Source: Brachycybe producta (taxonomy: Eukaryota > Arthropoda > Diplopoda > Playtdesmida > Andrognathidae). Taken from it: a stretch of 64,000 bases of DNA. The notes under the pieces are model-generated. The model searched no databases. It was not told the DNA's origin and saw only the letters and a list, made by a program, of their open reading frames with translations. The translations under genes were made by a program, and so were the position numbers. Shown piece by piece: positions 21,191 to 32,855 of this stretch. Position 1 is the stretch's first letter. Every line of letters begins with the position of its first letter. The stretch covers positions 2,712,001-2,776,000 of the forward strand of contig JAUPFP010000001.1 of assembly GCA_036925085.1 (NCBI GenBank), given 5' to 3'.

Positions 21191-23660
21191 AAATGTTAAA
21201 AGTCGGTAGAAAATGTTAATAACAATTTGCTATTAACTTTTGTCAATAATATTTGTTGATGTCATTTGTTATTATTTATTAACATTGTTAAAAGTTGCTA
21301 TAAATGTTAACATTATGTTATTAACTTCTCAATCATATTTATTGTTAACATCTGTTATTAACATTTCTTTAGAAAATGTTAATAACATTTATAAGATACC
21401 AACATATTGATCTACCTTTCTAGTTTCTAAAAAACTTCCAAGTTTCTATTTTATTTTACTTTTCTTGCTCAACTACTTGTTACAGAGACATCTAACCTCT
21501 CCCTCCCCCCCCCACTCATTCACCCACCCACCCACTCACCCACCCACTCACTTTCAAAATTAGACATTAAAAATTTTTTTCATTCAAAATATAGGAAATT
21601 TTGTAATGGATATGCTAGCGCCATCTATTGTTATTCTCTTAAACATGAGTTATGTGTGTGTATATTTTTTCGAATTTTAAATTTTCCCTCTTAAAATCTA
21701 ACCCCCTAACCTAACCTAACCTAACCCAACACCTTATACATGGACTCTATGTAATGGTTGATTGTAGCGCCCCTGTCTTCAAACATTTGAAACATTAAAT
21801 AAAAAAGTTCTATGTTAAAAATCCTATACCTCAAAAAAAAGTTTTTGCTTTTTGGCAAAAATTTTTTAATGGAGACGGTGGCTCCATCTACTTTGGTAGA
21901 ATTTTTTTTAATTTTATTTTAGGAAACATTCAAGGTTGGGAAGGTGCCTAAGTGTAATTTATTAACTCTTTTGTCACAGTTGGCAGTTTAGCCGTGGGGT
22001 TAACGTCACTGTCTTTAGGTCTGGTGTTTGCTGGTTCAAACCTCAGTGGTGTCTGTTAGTTTTTAATATTTTTTAATTTTTAAAATAATCTTAAATTATT
22101 ATTTATTGTTAAAATTCTATCTTGTGCAGTGGCAGGGTAGGTCAGAACATTCTGTTTACTCATCGATTCAGCCAGTAATGTGACGTCGCCTTTATATATA
22201 ACACTATAAGTGACGTCACGTTCATATATAACAATATAAGTGACGTCAGATGGCTGCATAAATCGATGAGTTGCGGAATCTCCTTCTAATTATAACTAAA
22301 CAATGACGCTTCAGCTAAAGATTAATTAACTATCGTTTCCCTCGATATCGAAGAGGTTAGGAATAAAGAGAGATGACATCACGTGACTTTAGTGAAGCTC
22401 AAAATTTGGACGGGAGGAACAGTAGTCGCCATCTTACTCAGCCCCAGCAGTACGTCCGTGCTAGCGATTCTCATATGAAACAAGTATGATTTTATGTTTG
22501 ACGTTTCTTTTTAAAGTATTAGTTTCAGGTAATAAATATATATATTTTTTTTAATTAAAATATACCTAATTGCCATATTTTGGTTGCCAAATTTAGTTTA
22601 AAAATAGAGTCACATTTCAGTTACTTTCAATCGGCAGAATCAATCTGCAGATTGCCTAGGCAATGTGCAGCTTGATTGATTCAACAGATTGACAGTTACT
22701 TATACATAGAGATGGATCCTCCACAAAAAATTCGTTTGCTTTGGCCTTTTATGAGAAATGGCAATTTCTAATTGGTTGATATTTGGTCTGACGTTTATAA
22801 AAGGGCGGGGCAAACGAATTTCTGGTGCTGGTTGATTGGTTCCAAACGCCTGTCCCAACACTAACTCACTAACCCAACACAAACCCACTAACCTAACACT
22901 TTATACATGGACTCTATGTATTGAGTGATTGTAGCGCCGCCTGTCTTCAAACATTTGAAACATTAAATAAAAAAGTTCTATGTTAAAAATCCTATACCTC
23001 AAAAAAAAGTTTTTGCTTTTTGGCAAAAAAATTTTAATGGAGACAGTGGCTCCATCTACTTTGGCGGAATTTTTTTTAATTTTTTTTTAGGAAACATTCA
23101 AGGTTGTTAAGGTTCCTAAGTGTAATTTATTAGGTTTGTTGTCAATGTTGGCAGTTTAGCTGTGAGGTTAATGTCACTGTCTAGTAAGCTGGTGTTTGTG
23201 GGTTCAAACCTCAGTCTTAGTTTTTAATATTTTTAAATTTTTAAAATAATCTCAAATTATTATTTAATATTATTGTTAAAATTCTCCATCTACTTTGGCT
23301 GATTTTTTTTTAAATTTTATTTTAGGAAACATTCATGGCTAGGAAGCTTCCTAAGTATAATTAATTAGGTCTGTAGTCACAGTTATCAGTTTAGCTGGGT
23401 GGTTAACGTCACTGCCTCCTGAACTGGTGTTCTGGGTTCAAATCTCAGACTTGATGTCCGTAAGTTTTTTAAATTATTTTCAGATATAGGTGGCGCTTTA
23501 ATCAACCCTTGGAGGGAAAATTTAAAATTCGAAAAGAAATCTAACTCACGTTTAAGGGAATTACCAATAGATGGCGCCAGCCTCCATTAAAATATTTTAA
23601 TAACTTTTGGATGAGAGGCTAGTTGTCGCTGTTATAATTTGAACAATTTTTGCAATAAAA
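21190..23660 (-). repeat. Composite array block 4 (reverse, inner right arm)
   Basis: TTAATAACA words (21190-21390), FB arm (about 21415), CTCF-like GCGCCATCTATTG (about 21619), (CCTAA)n-like run (21705-21730), R1 reverse (21765-21960), tRNA-like head (about 22040), CRE hairpin (22160-22275), R3 reverse (22640-22860), R1 reverse (22930-23120), two tRNA-like heads (about 23150-23215 and 23380-23455), ATGGCGCCAGCC (about 23572). The mirror of block 3 without the 15.3 kb MITE. Confidence 0.7.
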
Positions 23661-23693
23661 TGTCCTAAAAAACGTTTATTTTTCAATATGAAT

Positions 23694-23874
23694 GAAAGCG
23701 AAAGTTCGGTAGAAATCGGTTCGATTTCTAAACGGAAAAGACAACTTCCGAGTGACTTTGTCCTATTTGTTGTTCCCGGAAGAATTCAAAGTAAACGATT
23801 GAAAATATCGAAAAATTTTGCCAGAAAAAAAAAATCGTACAAAATAAGCAAAAATTACAGGTAATTTTTGAATA
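23694..23874 (+). pseudogene. Polymerase-mu/TdT-like exon 1 (BRCT start), copy c
   Basis: It opens with ATG AAT GAA AGC and encodes the same exon as copies a and b. Here an A10 tract keeps the frame that reads ARKKKSYKIS before an AG|gtaatt donor. That frame (basic helix, then SYKI) fits a BRCT domain better than the A8 frame. One codon in the helix differs (KISKNFARK). It is on the plus strand, so it cannot splice to the minus-strand polymerase exons. No following BRCT exon is seen to the right. Confidence 0.5.
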
Positions 23875-23944
23875 ATTTGTCAATAAATAATTCAAAAACC
23901 AAATAAGGATTAAGGAATGTTTTATACTTATTACCTTAAAAAGA

Positions 23945-24560
23945 CATTGACAGTATTTTAGAAACTAGACTAGTTGGTGATAATGCTAAAAGTTTTTTCA
24001 TGATGATATCTTTCAAAATAAACTTTTTATGACAGTTTGAAAAAGAAGGCCAAAAATAGTTTTTCATGAAATTTTAATTGAAAACCCCCCAAAACGGGTC
24101 ATTTTTCAAACTGAACTTTTTAATTGTTTATTTTTTTAAATATTGCAATGAAAAAACTTTTAACAATCTTTTACTATTCTAGTTTTTAAAACAAATTTGA
24201 ATTTTGTTTCATAATGTTGTTTATTAAAAACGTTCACTTGACGTTTTTGCATCCACATTTTACAAAAAAAAAACGTCTATGGAGCATATCAGTATTCACA
24301 GCAGTGGTGCCAACTGGTGAGACAAAATGCAAAATAAATATCTATACAGCCACCTGAAGTCTAACGGCACCCAGTTTTTCCTATCGATATATCCGTCCTA
24401 TATATCACGATAACTATATATCAATTTAAAAATATCGATGGTTGTTGTAAATATATCGATATATCGATTTTAGATATATAACGAAATTTAAATTATCAAT
24501 AGCCGCTACTGAAAGGCTCCAAACCCACTAGCCTCCACCATCCAGGTCCCATCTCACAAG
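23945..24560. repeat. Right-arm copy of the FB element and ATCGAT segment
   Basis: FB arms at about 23950-24195, then the complement of 13800-14160: 'cgttcacttgacg', the ATCGAT cluster (24385-24475) and 'gcctccaccatccaggtccc' (24530-24549). The match to the left arm is close by eye, with scattered substitutions and a few small indels. Confidence 0.65.
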
Positions 24561-24599
24561 AAATTTAACAATTTAAATATATTTAAGTTTATTTTAACA

Positions 24600-25350
24600 A
24601 ATTAAAAATATTTAAAACTAAGAGAAACCACTGAGGTTCGAACCAGGGGACACCAGTTCAGAAGGCAGTGACTTTAACCCCACAGCTAAACTGAAAACTG
24701 TGACAGGAGGCCTAATTAATTATACTTAGGAACCTTCCCAACCTTGAATGTTTCCTAAAATAAAATTTAAAAAAATTCCACCAAAGTAGATGGAGCCACC
24801 GTCTCCATTAAAAAAATTTGCCAAAAAACAAAAACTTTTTTTTGAGGTATAGGATTTTTAACATAGAACTTTTTTATTTAATGTTTCAAATGTTTGAAGA
24901 CAGGGGCGCTACAATCACTCAATACATAGAGTCTATGTATAAGGTGTTAGGTTAGGTTAGGTTAGTGGGTTAGTGCGTTAGTGTGTGTGGGGGGGGGGGG
25001 GGTAGAGTTTAAGAGGGAAAATTTAAAATTCGAAAAATTATTCAGCAATAACTCATGTTTAAGAGAATAACAATAGATGGCGCCAGCATTTCCATTAAAA
25101 ATAATTGCTAAATTTTGGAAGAAAATTTTTAATGTCTAATTTTTAAAGTGGGTTGGTGGGTAGGAGGGAGGGAGGGAAGGGTGGGTAGGAGGGAGGGAGG
25201 GAAGGGTGGGTAGGAGGGAGGGAGGGAAGGGTGGGTAGGAGAATAAAGAGGTTAGATGTTGCTGTAACAAGTAGTCCAGCAAGAAGAGCAAAATTAAAGA
25301 GAAACTTGGAAGTTTTTTAGAAACTAGAAGGGTAGCTCAACGTGTTTTTA
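24600..25350 (+). repeat. Forward array segment: tRNA-like head, R1, G-rich minisatellite, FB arm
   Basis: tRNA-like complement (about 24625-24700), R1 forward (24760-24940), GGTTA run (24945-24965), a run of G (about 24985-25002), ATGGCGCCAGC (about 25078), G-rich minisatellite (25145-25245), FB arm (25300-25345). It is the inverted partner of 13035-13740. Confidence 0.65.
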
Positions 25351-28300
25351 TTTTACAAATGCTATTATGTTATTAACATTTTTACAAACTTTTAATACTG
25401 TTAATAGCAAATGTTATCAACAAATATTACTGACAAAAGTTAATAGCAAAATGTTATTAACAAAAAACTATTAACATTTGTAATAAAAGTAAACAAGTAA
25501 AATGGTTGTTCATACAGGAAATTTTGCTGTGAATCTCGATGAATCTTTGTGAATCTCTAAAATGAATTTCTTCTATGTTGTCCCCCCCCCCTTGGCTACT
25601 TTTCTGTTTGTTTTCAGAATGCTTGTTTTATATAAGAATTTCTAGCATAGACGTACTGCTTGGCGGCCACTTTCCTCACTCCCGTCCAAATTATGAGCTT
25701 CACTAAAGTCACGTGATGTCATCTCTCTTTATTCCTAACCTCTTTGATATAAAGAGAAATGATAGTTAATTAATCTTTAGCTGAAGCGTCATTGTTTAGT
25801 TGTATTTAGAAGGACATTCCGCAACTCATCGATTTATGCATCCGTCTCACGTCACTTATATTGTTATATATGAACGTGACGTCACTTATATAGGAACGTG
25901 ATGTACCATTGAACGTAACACTGTTAAAAGTTTCTATAAATGTTAATAACATTTTGCTATTAGCATTGTTAAAAGTTTCTATAAATGTTAATAACATTTT
26001 GCTATTAACATTGTTAAAAGTTTCTATAAATATTAATAACATTTTGCTAGTAACATTTGTCAGTAATATTTGTTGATAACATTTGCTATTAACATTGTTA
26101 AAAGTTTTTAGAAATGTTAATAACATAATAGCATTTGTAAGATAAAAACACGTTGAGCTACCCTTCTAGTTTCTAAAAAAACTTCGAAGTTTCTCTTTAA
26201 TTTTGCTCTTTCTGCTCAACTACTTGTTATAGCGACTTCTAACCTCTCCCTCCCTCCTACCCACCCACTTTAAAAATTAGAAATTAAATATTTTCTTCAT
26301 TCAAAGTTTAGGAAATTTTTTTAATGGAGAGGCTAGCGCCATCTGTTGTTGTTTGCTTAAACGTGTGTATATTTTTTTCGAATTTTAAATTTTCCCTCTT
26401 AAACTCTACCCCCCCCCCCCCCCACTCCCCCCACACACTAACGCACTAACCCACTAACCTTACCTAACCTAACACCTTATACATGGACTCTATGTATTGA
26501 GTGATTGTAGCGCCCCTGTCTTCAAACATTTCAAACATTAAATAAAAAAGTTCTATGTTAAAAATCCTATACCTCAAAAAAAAGTTTTTGCTTTTTGGCA
26601 AAAAATTTTTAACGGAGACGGTGGCTCCATCTACTTTGGTGGAATTTTTTTTAATTTTATTTTAGGAAATATTCAAGGTTGGGAAGGTTCCTAAGTGTAA
26701 TTTATTAGGTCTCCTGTCACAGTTGTCAGTTTAGCCGTGTGGTTAACTTCACTGTCTTTAGAACCGGTGTTCACAGGTTCGAACCTCTGTCTTGGTTTCA
26801 ATTTTTTTAAATTTTTAATAAAATAATCTCAAATTATTATTTATTATTATTGTTATAATTCTCTCTTGTGCCGTAAGTAAGCAGGGTAACCTGAAACAAA
26901 CAAACGTCAGAACTAATCAGAACATTCTGTTTACTCATCGATTTAGCCAGTAATGTGACGTCACGTTCATGAAAATTTATCTAAGTGACGTCAGATGGCT
27001 GCATAAATCGATGAGTTCCGAAATGTCCTTATAAATACAGCTAAACAATGACGCTTTAGCTTCGTTTTCATAGATATAAAGGAGGTTAGAATAAAGAGAG
27101 AGGACATCACGTGACTTTAGTGAAGCTCAAAGTTTGGGAGGGAGGAACAGTAGTCGCCATCTTGCTCAGTTTCAGCACGACGTCTGTGCTAGAAATTCTT
27201 ATATGAAACAAGTATGATTTTTTGTTTGACGTTTCTAATTAAAGTATTAGTTTCAGGTAATAAATATATATTTTTTTTTTTTTTTAATTAAAATATACCT
27301 AATTGCCATAATTTGGTTGCCATATTTAATTGAAAAAGGTTCTGGAATCACATTTAGACGTAGATGTTACGTATATGTTAGTCAATCTGCAGAATCAGTC
27401 AATTTGCAGATTGCCTAGGTAATGTGCAGATTGACTGATTCCACAGGTTGACAGTAATGTATACCTAGAGATGGATCCTCCACAAGAAATTCATTTGCCC
27501 TGCCTTTTTATGAGGAATGGCAATTTCTAATTGGTTGATATTTGTTCTGACGTTCATAAAAGGGCGGGGAAAACGAATTTCTGGTGCTGGTTGATTGGTT
27601 CCAAACGCCTGTCCCAACAGTAACCCATTAACCTAACCTAACCCAACACCTTATACATGGACTCTATGTAATGGTTGATTGTAGCACCCCTGTCTTCAAA
27701 CATTTGAAACATTAAATAAAAAAGTTCTATGTTAAAAATCCTATACCTCAAAAAAAGTTTTTGCTTTTTGGCAAAATTTTTTTAATGGAGACGGTGGCTC
27801 CATCTACTTTGGTGGAATTTTTTTTAATTTTATTTTAGGAAACATTCAAGGTTGGGAAGGTTCCTAAGTGTAATTTATTAACTCTATTGTCACAGTTGGC
27901 AGTTTAGCCGTGGTTTTAACGTCACTGTCTTTAGGTCTGGTGTTTGCTGGTTCAAACCTCAGTGGTGTCTGTTAGTTTTTAATATTTTTTTAATTTTTAA
28001 AATAATCTTAAATTATTATTTATTGTTAAAATTCTATCTTGTGCAGTGGCAGTGTATCCTAGAAAAAGAAAACGTCAGCACTAATCAGAACATTCTGTTT
28101 ACTCATCGATTCAGCCAGTAATGTGACGTCGCCTTTATATATAACACTATAAGTGACGTCACGTTCATATATAACAATATAAGTGACGTGAGACGGATGC
28201 ATAAATCGATGAGTTGCGGAATGTCCTTCTAATTATAACTAAACAATGACGCTTCAGCTAAAGATTAATTAACTATCGTTTCTCTCGATATCGAAGAGGT

Positions 28301-29600
28301 TAGGAATAAAGAGAGACGACATCACGTGACTTTAGTGAAGCTCAAAATTTGGACGGGAGGAACAGTAGTCGCCATCTTACTCAGCCCCAGCAGTACGTCC
28401 ATGCTAGCGATTCTCATATGAAACGAGTATGATTTTATGTTTGACGTTTCTAATTAAAGTATTAGTTTCAGGTAATAAATATATTTTTTGTTTGTTTTTT
28501 AATTAAAATATACCTAATTGCCGTATTTTGGTTGCCAAATTTAGTTTAAAAATGGAGTCACATTTCAGTTACTTTCAATCGGCAGAATCAATCTGCAGAT
28601 TGCCTAGGCAATGTGCAGCTTGATTGATTCAACAGATTGACAGTTATACATAGAGATGGATCCTCCACAAAAAATTCGTTTGCTTTGGCCTTTTATGAGA
28701 AATGGCAATTTCTAATTGGTTGATATTTGGTCTGACGTTTATAAAAGGGCGGGGCAAACGAATTTCTGGTGCTGGTTGATTGGTTCCAAACGCCTGTCCC
28801 AACACTAACTCACTAACCCAACACTAACCCACTAACCTAACACTTTATACATGGACTCTATGTATTGAGTGATTGTAGCGCCGCCTGTCTTCAAACATTT
28901 GAAACATTAAATAAAAAAGTTCTATGTTAAAAATCCTATACCTCAAAAAAAAGTTTTTGCTTTTTGGCAAAATTTTTTTAACGGAGACGGTGGCTCCATC
29001 TACTTTGGCTGAATTTTTTTTAATTTTATTTTATGAAACATTCAAGGTTGTTAAGGTTCCTAAGTGTAATTTATGAGGTTTGTTGTCACAGTTGGCAGTT
29101 TAGCTGTGAGGTTAATGTCACTGTCTCCTGAACTGGTGTTTGTGGGTTCAAGCCTCAGTCTTAGTTTTTAATATTTTTAAATTTTTAAAATAATCTCAAA
29201 TTATTATTTAATATTATTGTTAAAATTCTCCATCTACTTTGGCTGATTTTTTTTTTAATTTTATTTTAGGAAACATTCATGGCTAGGAAGGTTCCTAAGT
29301 ATAATTAATTAGGTCCGCAGTTACAGTTATCAGTTTAGCTGGGTGGTTAATGTCACTGCCTCCTGAACTGGTGTTTGTGGGTTCAAATCTCAGGCTTGAA
29401 GTCCGTAAATTTTTTAAATTATTTTCAGATATAGGTGGCGCTTTAATCAACCCTTGGAGGGAAAATTTAAAATTCGAAAAGAAACCTAACTCACGTTTAA
29501 GGGAATTACCAATAGATGGCGCCAGCCTCCATTAAAATATTTTAATAACTTTTGGATGAGAGGCTAGTTGTCGCTGTTATAATTTGAACAATTTTTGCAA
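25350..29600 (-). repeat. Outer right palindrome arm: TTAATAACA pair and composite block 5 (reverse)
   Basis: TTAATAACA pair (25350-25485, 25915-26140) around GATTCATCGA and CRE segments. Then CTCF-like GCGCCATCTGTTG (about 26336), R1 reverse (26505-26690), CRE hairpin (26930-27015), R3 reverse (27380-27620), R1 reverse (27680-27870), CRE hairpin (28100-28215), R3 reverse (28580-28800), R1 reverse (28870-29060), two tRNA-like heads (about 29090-29160 and 29330-29395), ATGGCGCCAGCC (about 29516). It mirrors block 2 with one extra R3/R1/CRE unit. A short ORF near 29350-29535 is not conserved as protein. Confidence 0.65.
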
Positions 29601-29634
29601 TAAAATGTCCTAAAAAAACGTTTATTTTTCAATA

Positions 29635-29802
29635 TGAATGAAAGCGAAAGTTCGGTAGAAATCGGTTCGATTTCTAAACGGAAAAGACAACTTCCGACTG
29701 ACTTTGTCCTATTTGTTGTTTCCGGAAGAATTCAAAGTAAACGATTGAAAATATTGAAAGATTTTGCCAGAAAAAAATCGTACAAAATAAGCGGAAATAA
29801 CA
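29635..29802 (+). pseudogene. Polymerase-mu/TdT-like exon 1 (BRCT start), copy d
   Basis: ATG AAT GAA AGC opens the exon. It reads LPTDFVLFVVSGRIQSK and LKILKDFARKKSYKIS before CAG|gtaatt at about 29802. The A7 tract gives the BRCT-compatible frame. It is on the plus strand at the outer right end of the array, and to its right the sequence is unrelated to the array. As intact as copy b, but in the wrong orientation for the polymerase exons in this window. Confidence 0.5.
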
Positions 29803-29869
29803 GGTAATTTTTGAATAAATTATATTTATTTATTTTAAAATAATAAAAATGTGCAAAATAAAGAAAAAC

Positions 29870-30240
29870 TTAAATGTGTTTTAGAAACTAGAAAAGGTAA
29901 CTCAATTAGTTTTTATTGATATCTTTCAAAATAAGCTTTTTATGACAGTGAACCCAACTTTAAGCAGATGTTTGTCAATAAAAAGTTTATTTTGAAAGAT
30001 ATCAAACAATGAAAATATCCCTTTACCCCTTCTAGTTTCTAAAACGCTTTCTATAGTTTCTCTTATTTCTGATTATCATTATTGTCTTTCAGGTCCAAAA
30101 TAAAAGAGAAACTTGAATGTGTTTTAGAAACTAGAAGGGTACAGTAATTTTATATTTGTAATCTTTTTCAAAATAAACTATAATTTAATTATTTCTAATT
30201 TAAAGTCTTCATTTCAAAAGATCGTAGCCAGCTTTGTGAC
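29870..30240. mobile_element. One full and one partial FB foldback element
   Basis: A full pair of arms ('tgttttagaaactagaaaag' and 'cccttctagtttctaaaac') spans about 29875-30045, with 'gatatctttcaaaataagc' and 'gtttattttgaaagatatc' inside. A second left arm (30115-30180) is followed by a degraded right part. Confidence 0.6.
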
Positions 30241-30549
30241 GTCAGACGGGTTGACGAAGAATTCCACATTTGTTATTTTTCGCGACAAAAAAAGTGGTTA
30301 ATAACAAAAGGATACAAAATCTTTACGTCTTCAAGTGTTGATAACGTTTGATTTCATCCATTTTTTTTTATTAAACTAAATAACAATCCTGAAATTTTTG
30401 AAAACCCATCTGACGTCACAAGCTTCCTCTTACGGTAAGGCATACTATACACTATAGTCTATTAATCTAATGTTTTTTTTTGTTGCATCTTTGAATTTAT
30501 CCATCGATGGAATGACGTGAAACGAATAGGATGTACGTTGTCTACATCA

Positions 30550-30621
30550 TGACGTCACTTACTTAAATTATATTGCGACTATGACGTCACTTACTTAAAT
30601 TATATTGCGACTATGACGTCA
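30550..30621 (+). promoter_or_regulatory. Three evenly spaced CRE palindromes (TGACGTCA, 32 bp period)
   Basis: TGACGTCA at 30550-30557, 30582-30589 and 30614-30621, separated by an exact direct repeat containing 'cttacttaaattatattgcg'. A further 'gacatgatgtcac' lies at about 30650. It could be a CREB/ATF-type regulatory cluster or just a short tandem duplication. Confidence 0.45.
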
Positions 30622-31059
30622 TCGTTGATTGAACATAGATGACATGATGTCACTAACTATAACTTTCTATGGCGGATTGATATTGTATATTCTGCGGGAG
30701 TTTATTTCGTAAACATAGAATAAATAGCCTCAAATACACCTAGGTTTTGACACGTACTGATAGACCTAATGTTATTACGTCTATGATTACTATAACCGTC
30801 AGAGGTTGTATTTGAGGTTATTTATTGCAGCTGGACTTCCCCGTAGAATGAAACAAGCAAGAAAAGCGCCAATATGTGATTAGACACGGAACTGGAAACT
30901 TCGAAGTTTTTGTTTTACGCTTGTTGTTGCTTTTGTCTGATTTTTTTTTTTACAAACTTTTTTTTTTTTGAAGTCAGTTGGAGAAAAAGGAAAGAAAAAG
31001 ATCTACAAGTGAAGGTAATAATAAAATTTGCGTTATTTTTTTGCATTAAAGCATGCTTT

Positions 31060-31380
31060 TCCGGCTCAAATTTCTTTCTACCGTTGAAAAGCGCGGTCGC
31101 CGGCGAACAAAGAAGCGGCTCCAAACCTAATCGTTTTCGGTTACTGTTTGCCAATTTTCGCGCTCGTCAGTGGTCACGTGTGGGGGAAAAGGGTTTCTCG
31201 TGTGAACTTTTAAACCGTTTTTAATGTAAAATCTGACGTTTTCAAGTTTTTTGTTGCATGTTGGGCTAATGATTGGTTCGCGATAGTCAAAAATAAATTA
31301 TCGATAGCATTTTACGCGGCCGATGGATAGTATCGATAGTTGCTACAATATCGATACTACTATCGATAGTTTTCAACTTT
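31060..31380. promoter_or_regulatory. GC-rich patch followed by four ATCGAT (DRE-like) sites
   Basis: About 31075-31200 is the most CpG-rich stretch of the neighbourhood, with CACGTG near 31177. From 31290 to 31375 come TTATCGATAG, AGTATCGATAG, ATATCGATAC and ACTATCGATAG, each fitting the Drosophila DREF/BEAF motif TATCGATA or its core. It may be a promoter or boundary; no exon was confirmed next to it. Confidence 0.3.
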
Positions 31381-31766
31381 TCCTAATTGGTGGAAATATT
31401 TCTTTCACAAAACATTACTAAAAAGCCGTTGTTTTTGAAGATAAATAAATGCTTTTTGGTTTTTTTTTATTGAAAACCTCTTATACCTTATACACAGTTA
31501 AATGCATTTAAATATTAAACACGTTCTACAGAGCCCTGTGAAGGACAAACAAACTATGTCAAATTCAATATATTCAGTTAATTAATCTCAAAGTATTGAG
31601 TTAATACTTAAATATAATCAGATAAACTATTTGACATAATATTGATTTAGTATTTCAATTTAAAATATAAAGTCAATTTTTATTTGGTGTTCATGTCCTT
31701 AACTGGATTCCGTATAATTCACCTAAACACATTTAATTATGAATTCATTTAACTAATGTGTGTCTA

Positions 31767-32855
31767 CAGTGCTGTGAAAAATAACTGCAACACTTGATTT
31801 TTTTTTCCAATTTATTCACTTTTGTGTGAAATTTAACCAGGGTATAATTTTTTATAACACTACAAACAGGTGTAAACATGACTTTCTTATATTCTGAACA
31901 TGTTTTACCTTTCAAAGTTAAAAAAAAATTAAGAAATAATTATTTTACATATACTTTTTTAAATTTCAAAGTAACTGCAACACAATTTTGAATATTCATT
32001 GAATACATTACATGACATTATTACAAAAAAAAAATTAATTTAGTTCTAACAAAATTGGTGTTTTTGTCAATATACTATTTCAGTGACCTTAAAACTACCC
32101 TACCCTTCTCAAATAATGGTGTGTTTTGTGGTAAATCTTTTTAATTTTGCTTATAGCTTGTTTTGTTCAAAATTTTCATTTGTATCAACATTTGTGTTGT
32201 TTAAAATGGCTAATACTGGAAGCACAACTCCTAGAAAATGAAGCAGTATGGTGACCAAGTACCAACTTATTTGTTCTATGACAGAAATTGTCAAAAAAGT
32301 TTGAGTTTATTAGTCAACAGTTTCCCAAATTGTGTCACATTGGAAAACCACTGGTGCTCGTACACCACAGGAAAAAGGCAATTCTGGAAGAAAACGAATT
32401 TCCAGGTGTGGTGCTGAAAACTTTTTATAAAACTGTTTCCAAAATTGTTTTTTCTTATTAAAACATTTGGCTGTGGAATGGCATTCGTCAACTAGAACTG
32501 GCTCATTGATTCACCAACATTCCAATGCACAACTTGACCACCATCAGCATAATTCAAGTTTTTGATTCAACACTAACTGACATTTTTCCACTTTTCAGTG
32601 GACCAACTAGCATGTTCTTTTGCCTCAATGAATATTCAAAATTGTGTTGCAGTTATTTTGAAATTTAAAAAAAGCATATGTAAAATAATTATTTCTTAAT
32701 TTTTTTAACTTTGAAAGCTAAAACATGTTCAGAATATAAGAAAGTCATGTTTACACCTGTTTGTAGTTATTAAAAATGATACCCTGGTTAAATTTCACAG
32801 AAAAGTGAATAAATTGTAAAAATATTAAGTGTTGCAGTTATTTTTCACAGCACTG
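31767..32855 (+). mobile_element. Tc1/mariner-like transposon, defective
   Basis: Termini CAGTGCTGTGAAAAATAAC and GTTATTTTTCACAGCACTG are perfect inverted repeats for 19 bp. The inverted region continues for over 200 bp with small differences, through 'aaacaggtgtaaacatgac' and 'ttctgaacatgtttta'. It is flanked by TA on both sides, the Tc1/mariner target duplication. The interior of about 650 bp is far shorter than a full transposase gene, so the element is an internally deleted, non-autonomous copy. Confidence 0.85.
32200..32435 (+). pseudogene. Tc1-like transposase N-terminal remnant
   Basis: One frame reads MANTGSTTPRK then a stop. A nearby frame reads STVSQIVSHWKTTGART, then GNSGRKRISR, which resembles the second helix-turn-helix and GRKR linker of Tc1 transposases. 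Stops and frame changes occur throughout, and the DDE catalytic region is missing. Confidence 0.5.

Noticed and set aside
30910..31224. 104-codon ORF in the GC-rich patch
   Set aside because: Phe/Cys-rich low-complexity start, an opposite ORF of similar length and no domain; I keep only a weak regulatory call here.
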